This document shows, in pieces, positions 1 through 7,837 of a stretch of 64,000 nucleotides of DNA (position 1 is the first letter of the stretch; each line of letters begins with the position of its first letter). The translations under genes and the position numbers were made by a program. The notes under the pieces are model-generated. The model did no database searches, was not told the DNA's origin, and worked only from the letters and a program-made list of their open reading frames with translations. This stretch comes from Candidatus Nitrosomarinus catalina (GTDB lineage: Archaea > Thermoproteota > Nitrososphaeria > Nitrososphaerales > Nitrosopumilaceae): positions 1,296,077 to 1,360,076 of the forward strand of contig NZ_CP021324.1 of assembly GCF_002156965.1 (NCBI RefSeq), in the 5' to 3' direction.

Positions 1-497
1 TTGAAATAGAATGTAAAACAGGATTAGGAGACGTTTTAGCATCATATCATGGTGGATTTGAAATTAGAGACAAACCAGGTGCACCAGGAATTGGACATGT
101 TCAAAAAATTAATTTAAATAAAATTTCTATAATCATGATATGTTTTTCTCCAATTTCAACAAGTAAATTTATCAAAGAAAGATTATCAGAAATTAATGGT
201 CTTGGTGGAAAAATGGTCAATGAATTATTGGAATCAAAGAATTATGAACATTTTCAAGAAATGTCTTTAGAATTTGCAAAATATGTAAATGTGATGACAC
301 CTAGAATGCAAAAAGTAGTCAATGAATTATCAAATAATAATATTAAATGTGGTATAGCATTATTTGGCGAAACAATTTTTTCAATGATTCCAAAAGAAAA
401 CGAAGAAAATGTTTTAAAAATCTTAAAAAAATTTTCGGATGGAATAATTATAAAATCAAAATTAGATGATGTAGGTGCTAGAATTCTTAATAATTAA
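1..497 (+). CDS. Pantoate kinase (PoK), 5'-truncated by the window edge
   Basis: C-terminal part of an archaeal GHMP-family pantoate kinase, which phosphorylates pantoate to 4-phosphopantoate in the archaeal CoA pathway. The reading frame is open from base 3, well upstream of the first ATG (135), so the start lies outside the window. The visible segment begins with CKTGLGDVLASYHGGFEIR, the glycine-rich stretch followed by a KPGAPGIG loop that is typical of this family. It stops 5 bases before the phosphopantothenate synthetase gene, its pathway partner, which strongly supports the call. About 164 residues are visible. The ATG at 135 is an internal methionine, not a start. Confidence 0.85.
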   Translation, partial: EIECKTGLGDVLASYHGGFEIRDKPGAPGIGHVQKINLNKISIIMICFSPISTSKFIKERLSEINGLGGKMVNELLESKNYEHFQEMSLEFAKYVNVMTPRMQKVVNELSNNNIKCGIALFGETIFSMIPKENEENVLKILKKFSDGIIIKSKLDDVGARILNN

Positions 498-502
498 AAA
501 AT

Positions 503-1243
503 ATGACTACAATTCCCAAATCACATCCAAGATTAAATTCTCTTTTAATTCGTGAAAAATTAGTAAATGGATTTGACAACAATTTGGTTGCCAAAGAGGG
601 ACTTTTAGCTCACGGACGAGGCGAGGCATTTGATTATCTCATAGGTGAAAAAACTTCAAAATCAGCTAAAGAAGCAATAAAGGCTGCAGCAATTATGCTC
701 AAAAATGCAGAAAATTCAGTCATTTCAGTTAATGGAAATTTTGCTGCATTGTGTCCAAAAGAAATTATTCAATTAGCAAAAAATACAGATTCAAAAATTG
801 AAGTAAATTTGTTTTATTCAACTGAAAAACGTAAAAAAGCAATTACTGAGATTTTAAAAAAATCAGGTGCAAAAGAAATTTTTGGATTAAATAAAAAATC
901 ATCTATTAAATTATCAGGGATTGATAGTGCACGAAGAATTGTAGATAAAAATGGAATATTTTCAGCAGATGTTGTATTAGTTCCATTAGAAGATGGCGAT
1001 AGAACAATTGCATTAAAAAAAGCAAAAAAGAAGATCATTACATTTGATTTAAATCCACTTTCAAGAACTGCCCAAACAGCAGACATTACAATAGTAGATA
1101 ACGTAATACGTGCAATGAAATTACTTGTAAAAGAATCAAAAAAGAGTATACGGGGGAATTCTAAATATAATAACAAAAAAAATCTTCAAGTATCAATTTT
1201 AGAAATTAAAAAAAATTTAGAGAGACAAGCAAAAAATGTATAA
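503..1243 (+). CDS. 4-phosphopantoate--beta-alanine ligase (phosphopantothenate synthetase)
   Basis: Archaeal ATP-dependent enzyme that joins 4-phosphopantoate and beta-alanine to give 4-phosphopantothenate, replacing the bacterial PanC/PanK route. The 246-residue length fits the family. Visible landmarks are an N-terminal SHPRLNSLLIREKLV segment, the conserved GLLAHGRGEAFDYLIGE block at about residues 33-49, a VPLEDGDRT loop near 160 and a FDLNPLSRTAQTAD block near 180, all typical of COG1701. It lies between the pantoate kinase gene and panB and overlaps panB by 8 bp, so translation is probably coupled. The last 35 residues are Lys/Asn-rich and poorly conserved in appearance. Confidence 0.9.
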   Translation: MTTIPKSHPRLNSLLIREKLVNGFDNNLVAKEGLLAHGRGEAFDYLIGEKTSKSAKEAIKAAAIMLKNAENSVISVNGNFAALCPKEIIQLAKNTDSKIEVNLFYSTEKRKKAITEILKKSGAKEIFGLNKKSSIKLSGIDSARRIVDKNGIFSADVVLVPLEDGDRTIALKKAKKKIITFDLNPLSRTAQTADITIVDNVIRAMKLLVKESKKSIRGNSKYNNKKNLQVSILEIKKNLERQAKNV

Positions 1244-2051
1244 AAATATTCAAAACATTTTAGAAATGAAAGGTAAAGAAAAAATTACTGTTTTAACTGG
1301 GTATGATTCAACAATGGTTGCATTATGTGATCAAGTTGATGTAATTTTAGTTGGTGATAGTGCAGGAATGGTTATGTTGGGATATGAAGATACTTCTTCA
1401 GTTACTATGGAGGATATGATTAGATTTACAACTGCTGCAAAAAATGGAAGAAAAAATTCATTGATTGTTTCAGATTTACCAATTAATTCATACAAAACTG
1501 AGAATGATGCAATTAGAAATTCATTAAAATTAATTGAAGCTGGTGCAGATGCTGTAAAATTAGAGGGTGGAAAAGAAGTTGCAGAAATTATTAAATCGAT
1601 TACAGAGGCAAAGATTCCTGTCATGGGTCATTTAGGACTATTACCACAAACTGCTCAAAAATATACAGTTCAAGGAAAAACAAAAGAGAGTGCAATTGAA
1701 TTAATTGAAGATGCAAAAATAATTACAGAATCAGGCGTATTTAGCATAGTTTTAGAGATGGTTTCCAGTCAAGTTGCAAGAATAATTACAGAAAAAATTT
1801 CTGTCCCTACAATAGGAATTGGTTCTGGAAAATTTTGTGATGGACAAGTTTTAGTTGTTCATGACATGTTAGGATTATTTGAAAAAATTAAACCTAAATT
1901 TGCAAAAAGATATCTATGTTTATCTGACGAAATAAGAAATGCCGTAAAATCATATGCAGTAGAAGTTAAAGAAGAAAAATTTCCATCTATTGAACACGAA
2001 TTTCAAATGGATGAGTCAGAATATACTAAACTGAGGGAACACATTGACTAA
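1236..2051 (+). CDS. panB: 3-methyl-2-oxobutanoate hydroxymethyltransferase
   Basis: Ketopantoate hydroxymethyltransferase transfers a hydroxymethyl group to alpha-ketoisovalerate to form ketopantoate, the first committed CoA step. The TIM-barrel family signatures are clear: TGYDSTMVAL near residue 22, ILVGDSAGMVMLGY near 36-49 (Mg-binding Asp), VSDLP near 79, VKLEGG near 108 and GHLGLLPQTA near 132. The 271-residue length is normal for PanB. The start ATG lies inside the end of the preceding ligase gene (8-bp overlap), and the gene itself overlaps coaBC by 8 bp. The four CoA genes therefore form one operon. Confidence 0.95.
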   Translation: MYKNIQNILEMKGKEKITVLTGYDSTMVALCDQVDVILVGDSAGMVMLGYEDTSSVTMEDMIRFTTAAKNGRKNSLIVSDLPINSYKTENDAIRNSLKLIEAGADAVKLEGGKEVAEIIKSITEAKIPVMGHLGLLPQTAQKYTVQGKTKESAIELIEDAKIITESGVFSIVLEMVSSQVARIITEKISVPTIGIGSGKFCDGQVLVVHDMLGLFEKIKPKFAKRYLCLSDEIRNAVKSYAVEVKEEKFPSIEHEFQMDESEYTKLREHID

Positions 2052-3282
2052 AAAAGAATTAGAACATCCATCATTAGATATAGTTGAATCAAAAGGAACA
2101 GAACTTTCTGGCAGAAAAATTGTTTTGTGTGTTTCCGGAAGTGTTGCAGCTTACAAATCAATTGAATTAGCAAGATTACTAATGAGACATGGTGCTAAAG
2201 TTACATGTGTAATGAGTGGTGCTTCAACAAAAATGATTCAGCCAGATTACATGAAATGGGCTACTGGAAATGATGTTATTACAAAATTAACAGGTAAATT
2301 AGAGCACATCAATATTGCAGATTATAAAAAATCAGATCTAATTATTGTTTATCCTGCAACTGCCAATACATTAGGAAAACTTGCAAATGGTATTGATGAT
2401 ACACCAATTTCAACAGTACTAACAGTAGGATTTGGATCTAAAACACCAATTCTAATGGCTTTAGCAATGCATGCATCAATGTATGAAAATGCTGCAGTAA
2501 AAAAAAATATTTCATTTCTAAAAAATAAAATAGATTTTATTACACCAAACATGATTGAGGGAAAGGCAAAAGTATCAGAGCCAGAAGAAGTTCTTGATTA
2601 TGTTTTAACGAAATTTGGTTTATCATCAAAATTACATGGCAAAAAAATCTTGATAACTGCTGGACCAACAATTGAACAAATTGATCCTATAAGGGCAATA
2701 ACAAACCAAAGCTCAGGTAAAACAGGAGTAAGTTTAGCAAAAGAATTAGTGTCTTCAGGTGCAAAAGTTACATTTGTTTATGGACCAGGAAATGAAAAAC
2801 CACCAAAAGGTGCTAAAATTATCAATGTTGTAACAAGTAAAGAAATGCACACTGCAGTAAAAAAAGAATTGAAAAATAAATTCGATATTGTCATTATGGC
2901 TGCTGCAATATCAGATTATGTTCCAAAAAATCCAAGTAAAAAGAAAATTAAAAGTTCAAATACAAACCTCACAATTAATCTCAAAAAAGCACCTAAAATT
3001 ATTGATGATATTAAAAAAATACAGAAAAATGTTCTACTTGTTGGTTTTAAAGCTGAAACAAATGTTACAAATATTCAATTAATTAAATCAGCAAAAAGAA
3101 AATTAAAAGATTCATCATCTGATTTAATCATAGCTAATGATATTGGAACAAAACGATACAAAAAAAATTCTCAAAATAATCAAATTATAGTTGTAGATTC
3201 AAAAAGAAGTATTGTGTCAGGTTGGATGAAAAAAGAAAAAATTGCAAAAATTATAAAAAAACAAATTGAATTAAAATTATAA
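2044..3282 (+). CDS. coaBC: Bifunctional phosphopantothenoylcysteine decarboxylase / phosphopantothenate--cysteine ligase
   Basis: Fusion enzyme: the N-terminal flavoprotein half (CoaC, about residues 25-190) decarboxylates phosphopantothenoylcysteine, and the C-terminal half (CoaB, about 197-412) couples phosphopantothenate to cysteine. CoaC shows the flavin-binding GSVAAYKSIELARLL and YPATANTLGKLANGI. The substrate loop normally written PxMNxxMW reads LAMHASMY here. CoaB shows ITAGPTIEQIDPIRAITN and AAAISDYVP. The start is TTG at 2044, 8 bp inside panB, and fits coupled translation. Length (412 aa) is standard. The stop overlaps the next ATG by one base (TAATG). Confidence 0.93.
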   Translation: MTKKELEHPSLDIVESKGTELSGRKIVLCVSGSVAAYKSIELARLLMRHGAKVTCVMSGASTKMIQPDYMKWATGNDVITKLTGKLEHINIADYKKSDLIIVYPATANTLGKLANGIDDTPISTVLTVGFGSKTPILMALAMHASMYENAAVKKNISFLKNKIDFITPNMIEGKAKVSEPEEVLDYVLTKFGLSSKLHGKKILITAGPTIEQIDPIRAITNQSSGKTGVSLAKELVSSGAKVTFVYGPGNEKPPKGAKIINVVTSKEMHTAVKKELKNKFDIVIMAAAISDYVPKNPSKKKIKSSNTNLTINLKKAPKIIDDIKKIQKNVLLVGFKAETNVTNIQLIKSAKRKLKDSSSDLIIANDIGTKRYKKNSQNNQIIVVDSKRSIVSGWMKKEKIAKIIKKQIELKL

Positions 3283-4127
3283 TGAAAATAATTCATTCTA
3301 AATATAAGCAAAGAAATATGAAAATTTGGAACGAGGTTGCTCCAAGATATCATAAAAGATGGGCAAGTGTGAATAAAGGTCCATTTCAAAGTACAAAAAA
3401 ATTAATTGATATTGTAAAAATTGATAAAAAAAATTTGGTATTAGATGTTGCATGTGGAACAGGAGTAGTAACAAAACAAATACAAAAAAAAATTGGCAAG
3501 TGCGGATATGTAGTAGGAATTGACACGTCAACTACTGCAATTAAAATTGCAAAAAAATGGAATGAAAATAATAATAATTTAGATTTCATCAATACTGATG
3601 CAGAAAATTTTGCTTTTTCAAAAAAATTCGATATTATTACTTGTCAATATGCACTATTTTTTTTTCCTAATGCTCAAAAAGCATTAAAAAATATGAAAAA
3701 TAGTCTCAAAAAATCTGGTAAAATAGGAATTTCAGTTCATGGAAGTAATGATAATGTACCATTTTTTAGTAGTATTTTAGATTCTGCTGTAAAATACATT
3801 CCAGATTATGTTCCACCAGGTACACCAGATTTAGACCGATTTGGAAACAAAACTGCATTAAAATCAATTGTTAAGAAAGCTGGATTTTCAAATATTGTTG
3901 TAAAAGAATTTATTTTTAATTACAATCCAGGAAAATTTGAAGATTATTGGAAGAATTACATAAAATACATTGCAAAACCTCTAAAAGAAAAACTAAATGC
4001 ATTGGAATATTCTAAACGTAAAGAATTTAGAAATTCTGTAAAAGAGAAAACATTGCAATATACAAAAAAGAATGGTGAAATCGTTTTTCCTTGGCAAGTT
4101 TTAATTTTAACTGCAAAAAATAATTAA
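3282..4127 (+). CDS. Class I SAM-dependent methyltransferase (UbiE/Methyltransf_11 type)
   Basis: A 281-residue soluble methyltransferase. The Rossmann-fold SAM site is visible as motif I LDVACGTGVVT (about residues 51-61), followed by VVGIDTSTTAIKIAK (acidic residue after beta-2) and FDIITCQYALFFFPN (motif post-III). The C-terminal part resembles ubiquinone/menaquinone-type methyltransferases, but the substrate cannot be read from sequence. The ATG overlaps the coaBC stop by 1 bp, so it is the last gene of the CoA operon transcript. A role in quinone methylation is possible; a link to CoA is suggested only by position. Confidence 0.8.
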   Translation: MKIIHSKYKQRNMKIWNEVAPRYHKRWASVNKGPFQSTKKLIDIVKIDKKNLVLDVACGTGVVTKQIQKKIGKCGYVVGIDTSTTAIKIAKKWNENNNNLDFINTDAENFAFSKKFDIITCQYALFFFPNAQKALKNMKNSLKKSGKIGISVHGSNDNVPFFSSILDSAVKYIPDYVPPGTPDLDRFGNKTALKSIVKKAGFSNIVVKEFIFNYNPGKFEDYWKNYIKYIAKPLKEKLNALEYSKRKEFRNSVKEKTLQYTKKNGEIVFPWQVLILTAKNN

Positions 4128-4216
4128 GATTGTTATAAATTTCTCTAGTTCATTTATTGAATGTACCAATTTATTATTATTCCAGTTAATGTAATTCACT
4201 TTAACCGATCATAGTG

Positions 4217-4272
4217 ATGAGAAGAACAGGAGTCATTTTAGTACCTTTACCGCTTCTCATTACTTCCCTGTT
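4217..4272. repeat. Interleaved inverted repeats (pseudoknot-capable) in an intergenic region
   Basis: ATGAGAAG (4217-4224) is the exact reverse complement of CTTCTCAT (4253-4260). The adjacent AACAGG (4225-4230) is the reverse complement of CCTGTT (4267-4272). The order A-B-A'-B' is interleaved, so an RNA could form an H-type pseudoknot. The element lies in the 145-bp gap after the methyltransferase gene and beside the stop of the small minus-strand gene. Function unknown. Confidence 0.4.
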
Positions 4273-4464
4273 TTAATTAGAATTAATAAAAACTCTAGAA
4301 TTAGATATCGTTATCATTTCTACTGCTTTAATTGACATATTTTCTTTTTTAGAAATTTCTATAATTTCTTTAGTGTGTTCATCCTGAAGATGTTTTAGAA
4401 ATTCACTTTCTTCAATATTATTTTGTTTAAAATTGCATGTAGTAAAAATACAGTTAAAATTCAA
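4273..4464 (-). CDS. Small Cys2/His2-pattern protein, DUF1059-like
   Basis: A 63-residue predicted protein starting at TTG (4464); no ATG is available in the short open frame. It carries C-x4-C near residues 5-10 and H-x4-H near 25-30, a spacing that could bind one zinc ion, followed by a helical C-terminal part. The pattern resembles the neighbouring DUF1059-type miniprotein at 4593 on the opposite strand, although overall identity is low. No function can be assigned. The gene is short and uses a weak start, so it may not be translated. Confidence 0.4.
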   Translation of the reverse strand: MNFNCIFTTCNFKQNNIEESEFLKHLQDEHTKEIIEISKKENMSIKAVEMITISNSRVFINSN

Positions 4465-4592
4465 TAATACTAATAATTTTTTTCTAGTAAAAAAAGTCTA
4501 CATAAAATTAAGTTTTGAAAAACAGGTAATTTCTTAAATCTAGGCATAAAAATTAACGAATTTCCTAAATAAGCGGAAAAAATTACAAAAAT

Positions 4593-4769
4593 ATGACAAA
4601 GTCAATTAGTTGTAAAGATGCTGGAAAAGATTGTAATTGGTCAGCATCAGCAGAAAGTGTAGAAGAATTAATGTCTCAAGTAACAGAACATGTCTTAGCA
4701 GAACATAAAGAAATTAAATTAAATTCAGATAGCATTACAAGTATCAAATCATTAATCAAAGATGATTGA
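4593..4769 (+). CDS. DUF1059-family small protein
   Basis: A 58-residue protein with MTKSISCKDAGKDCNW at the N terminus, EELMSQVTEHVLAEH in the middle and a short charged tail. The C-x6-C plus H-x4-H arrangement and the CKDAGxDC start match the DUF1059 family of small archaeal and bacterial proteins of unknown function. The two Cys and two His suggest a metal site. It begins with ATG and stands alone, about 80 bp before the next plus-strand gene. The divergent small gene at 4273-4464 shares the Cys/His spacing theme. Confidence 0.7.
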   Translation: MTKSISCKDAGKDCNWSASAESVEELMSQVTEHVLAEHKEIKLNSDSITSIKSLIKDD

Positions 4770-4849
4770 TTCAGAATATTGATAAAAAATTGGTTAAATC
4801 AGTTTAGTTAATAATAACTTTAGATTTATGATATTTTACAGGGATTTAG

Positions 4850-5335
4850 ATGGGTAAAAAAGATAAAAAAGAAGAACAAAAGCCAAAAAAGAATAATCTT
4901 AAAGCTTTTCTTAAAAAAAGGGCTCCACTATATCTTGCAGGAATTGCGTTAATAGTTATTAGTGCAAACGGTGTTTTATCAGAAAAACATCTAGATGATT
5001 TTTTAATTGATCTTTCAGAGGAGGAACAAATTGTAGTAGATATTTTAATGCAATATAATGGTCCTAATGAATCAGGATTAAATGTAAAAGATGCAATTGA
5101 AAATAAAATAAATGAAGAATATCCCAATATGAAAATATTTGATGATAGAAATACTAGAATACATGTAGTCGTAACAAATATCACTTTAGAAGAATATCAA
5201 GTAATATTAAATTTCAAATCGGATAAAGGTAATGATATTAATTATGATTGGAATGTAAATATCGATTCTAAAGAAATTAAATCAAATAACCCTGAATCAA
5301 AATATATCATAAACTTGGTAGATTTTTACGATTAG
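4850..5335 (+). CDS. Conserved-type hypothetical protein with one transmembrane helix
   Basis: A 161-residue protein of unknown function. The first 25 residues are very Lys-rich (cytoplasmic positive charge). They are followed by one hydrophobic segment, PLYLAGIALIVISANGV (about 26-43), and then by an acidic extracytoplasmic domain of about 115 residues rich in Ile, Asn and Asp. The topology is N-in with a surface-exposed C-terminal domain. A TATA-like TTTATGATA lies about 20 bp before the ATG. Its stop is 2 bp from the convergent peptidase gene. Confidence 0.6.
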   Translation: MGKKDKKEEQKPKKNNLKAFLKKRAPLYLAGIALIVISANGVLSEKHLDDFLIDLSEEEQIVVDILMQYNGPNESGLNVKDAIENKINEEYPNMKIFDDRNTRIHVVVTNITLEEYQVILNFKSDKGNDINYDWNVNIDSKEIKSNNPESKYIINLVDFYD

Positions 5336-5337
5336 AT

Positions 5338-6402
5338 TTAGATTGTTAGTAGATCTTTTGTAAATTTATGCATTACAATTGGTTTATTCTTTACAATAAG
5401 AGAATCCTCTATTCGAATTCCAAATTTATTTTCAATATAGATTCCAGGTTCTACTGTAATAGCCATATTTTCTTTTAATTTAGTATTACTTCGATAAGAA
5501 ACAGTTGGAAACTCATGTACTTCTAATCCAATTCCATGTCCAGTTGAGTGAATAAAATATTTACCATAATTTTTTTCTTCAATGTATTTTCTACATGCAT
5601 CATCAACATCTTTACAATCAACATTTGGTTTTACAGATTTGAGACCAAGTTTTTGTGATTCTTTAACAATTTCATATGCTTCATTAGCTTGTGAAGAAAT
5701 TTTTCCTAATGCAAAAGTTCTAGTTGCATCTGAAACATAACCTTTGTATCTTAATGTTAGATCTGTAACAACAAGATCACCTTTTTTGAATTTACGTTGA
5801 CTTACCTGCGCATGTGGTAATGCCCCATTTGGACCTCCAGCAATAATTAATGGATTAAGAGTTGATTTGTAACCAGTATCAAACATTTCCTGCTCCATAG
5901 CATATGTCATCAAAATTGTTTGTAATTCGGATTCTTTTTGTCCAACTTTCATTTTTTTAGAACAAATTTCAAACATTTCATCAATAATTCTAGATGCTCT
6001 TTTTAAGATCCTAATTTCTTTTTCATCTTTTATAATTCGAGCATTGTAAAATGGTTCTGTAGAAGATGTAATATTTGAAATCGATTTTTTTAAGCTAATC
6101 ATCGTAGAATAATCCTTACAATCAGTACAAACATGATTTTTCTTTATTTTGTCTATAAGAGTAGAAATTAATCCAGATCCGCGTTCGGCAGTAATCACAT
6201 CACAATCTTCGGACTCATCTTTAGCTCTACCAACTTCAAGTTCTGGAGCAATAATGGTAGTTCTTCCATTTTTTTCTAATAATCCTATAGCTTCCCCCCA
6301 AAAACCAGTCATATAGAAGAGATTTTCAGGCTCAAATGTTACCAATGTATCACAATCTATCTTTTTAGCATATTTTAGAAGATTTTTTCTTCTTTGTTTC
6401 AT
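5338..6402 (-). CDS. pepQ: M24-family Xaa-Pro aminopeptidase/dipeptidase
   Basis: A 354-residue metallopeptidase of the pita-bread fold, probably cleaving X-Pro peptide bonds in the cytoplasm. The N-terminal creatinase-like domain spans about residues 1-125. The catalytic domain has the expected ligands for a dinuclear metal site: two Asp in TDLTLRYKGYVSDATRTF (about 212-230), His in STGHGIGLEVHE (about 286-297), Glu in ITVEPGIY (about 320) and Glu in GIRIEDS (about 335). The length matches PepQ. The choice between aminopeptidase P and prolidase cannot be made by eye. Confidence 0.85.
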   Translation of the reverse strand: MKQRRKNLLKYAKKIDCDTLVTFEPENLFYMTGFWGEAIGLLEKNGRTTIIAPELEVGRAKDESEDCDVITAERGSGLISTLIDKIKKNHVCTDCKDYSTMISLKKSISNITSSTEPFYNARIIKDEKEIRILKRASRIIDEMFEICSKKMKVGQKESELQTILMTYAMEQEMFDTGYKSTLNPLIIAGGPNGALPHAQVSQRKFKKGDLVVTDLTLRYKGYVSDATRTFALGKISSQANEAYEIVKESQKLGLKSVKPNVDCKDVDDACRKYIEEKNYGKYFIHSTGHGIGLEVHEFPTVSYRSNTKLKENMAITVEPGIYIENKFGIRIEDSLIVKNKPIVMHKFTKDLLTI

Positions 6403-6474
6403 AACAAAATATTATATTTTCTCAATTTATGTATGATGCAAAGTTTGTATAAGGAAATTTGAAAATTTATTATC

Positions 6475-7485
6475 GTGACTGAAGAGAAGAAAAAGAAAGT
6501 TGTTGCATTACTTTCTGGTGGGTTAGACAGTCAACTTGCAATTAGGATGATGCAAGAACAAGGTTTTGATGTTTCTGCAGTTGCAATAAAAACTCCGTTT
6601 TGTGATTTTGATTGTGGAAGAGGATGTGGTTTTGAAATTAGAGAAAGAGCCGATGATCTTGATGTAAATCTAAAAACTGTTTATCTAGGTGATGAGTATA
6701 TTGAGATGTTAAAAAAACCAAAACACGGAATTGGTGCAGGATTTAATCCATGTGTTGATTGTAGATCTATGATGTTTGATGCTGCAAAAAAACACATGGA
6801 AGATATTGGTGCAGAATTTATTATTTCTGGTGAAGTATTAGGACAAAGACCAATGAGTCAACATGCACCAGCATTGCGTACAATTGAAAAAGAATCAAAC
6901 TTGGTTGGAAAGATAGTAAGACCACTATCTGCTGCATTATTACCAGAAACAATTCCTGAAAAAGAAGGTTTAATCAAAAGAGAAAATCTTGGAATGATTG
7001 AAGGAAGAACAAGAAGAAATCAATTAGATATGGCAAAAAAATATGGGATTGAAGATCCACCAAATGCTGGAGGTGGATGTTTGTTAACAGAACCACAATT
7101 TGGAGTTAAAGCTAAAGATTTGTTTGAACATACAAAAAATCCAACAATAAATGATATTGATTTATTAAAAATTGGAAGACATTTCAGATTAGATGAAGAA
7201 ACAAAATTTGTTGTTGGAAGAAATGAAGATGAAAATGAAATGATAAAAGCAATTGCATTACCAAATGACATATTACTGGAAGCTAAAGATTTTGTTGGGC
7301 CTGTTTCAATTTTACGTGGAGTAAATTTAAAAAAACATCTTGAATTTGCATCATCAGTGACATTGAGATATTCAGATGCACCAAGTGATAAAACAGCAAT
7401 TGTTTCAATCAAACAAAACGAGTCAGTTGAAGAAATAATTTCAAAAACAGCAAAAGAGGAATCATACATTCGATTTAGAATGTAG
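6475..7485 (+). CDS. PP-loop ATP pyrophosphatase, MnmA/ThiI-like tRNA thiolation enzyme
   Basis: A 336-residue protein starting at GTG. The N-type PP-loop LLSGGLDSQLA lies at residues 12-22, so it adenylates a substrate with ATP. Two cysteine-containing loops, FNPCVDCRSMMF near 90-101 and GGGCLLTEPQF near 199-209, sit where MnmA-type tRNA 2-thiouridylases keep their catalytic and persulfide cysteines. A further cluster, CDFDCGRGC, lies near residues 43-51 and could bind metal. The C-terminal domain (about 240-336) is not one I can name. The likely job is sulfur transfer to a tRNA uridine; the exact position is unknown. Confidence 0.7.
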   Translation: MTEEKKKKVVALLSGGLDSQLAIRMMQEQGFDVSAVAIKTPFCDFDCGRGCGFEIRERADDLDVNLKTVYLGDEYIEMLKKPKHGIGAGFNPCVDCRSMMFDAAKKHMEDIGAEFIISGEVLGQRPMSQHAPALRTIEKESNLVGKIVRPLSAALLPETIPEKEGLIKRENLGMIEGRTRRNQLDMAKKYGIEDPPNAGGGCLLTEPQFGVKAKDLFEHTKNPTINDIDLLKIGRHFRLDEETKFVVGRNEDENEMIKAIALPNDILLEAKDFVGPVSILRGVNLKKHLEFASSVTLRYSDAPSDKTAIVSIKQNESVEEIISKTAKEESYIRFRM

Positions 7486-7558
7486 GCGTGAAAAATTTAA
7501 AAAATTAGTTAAAACTAAGGAAGAGTTTTTGAGGGAGTAGATCTCATTTTTAATTATA

Positions 7559-7837
7559 ATGCAGAAGCAAGAAAACCCTACATATCTCAAAGCAATCACA
7601 ATTAGGGATAGTAGTGATGTACATTCGATTAAAGAAGATATCAAAAAAGGAATAATTTTGATACTTAGAGTCACACCGTTGGCACAAAAAGATGTGGATC
7701 AATTACGAAAAGTAGTGGAAGAACTGTATTCGATTGCTAAAACAGCTGATGCAGATATTGCAAGATTAGGTGAAGAAAGAATTATTGTTACTCCATCTAG
7801 CATAAAGATCTGGAAACCAGAATACGATTTAAAATAA
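7559..7837 (+). CDS. sepF: SepF-like protein (DUF552 family)
   Basis: A 92-residue protein with the compact SepF fold signature: an N-terminal YLKAITIRDSSDVHSIKEDI strand-helix unit, GIILILRVTPLAQKDVDQLRKVVEEL and a C-terminal ADIARLGEERIIVTPSSIKI strand block. In euryarchaea SepF anchors FtsZ to the membrane. Thaumarchaea carry both Cdv/ESCRT genes and FtsZ homologues, so its division role here is an inference. The N-terminal membrane-targeting helix of bacterial SepF is short or absent. Its end overlaps the stop of the convergent aCPSF1 gene by 9 bp. Confidence 0.75.
   Translation: MQKQENPTYLKAITIRDSSDVHSIKEDIKKGIILILRVTPLAQKDVDQLRKVVEELYSIAKTADADIARLGEERIIVTPSSIKIWKPEYDLK

Noticed and set aside
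814..1176. 120-residue minus-strand ORF
   Set aside because: It is the antisense shadow of the phosphopantothenate synthetase gene.
4214..4272. C/D-box sRNA starting with GTGATGA
   Set aside because: No CTGA D-box or terminal stem is found at a suitable distance.
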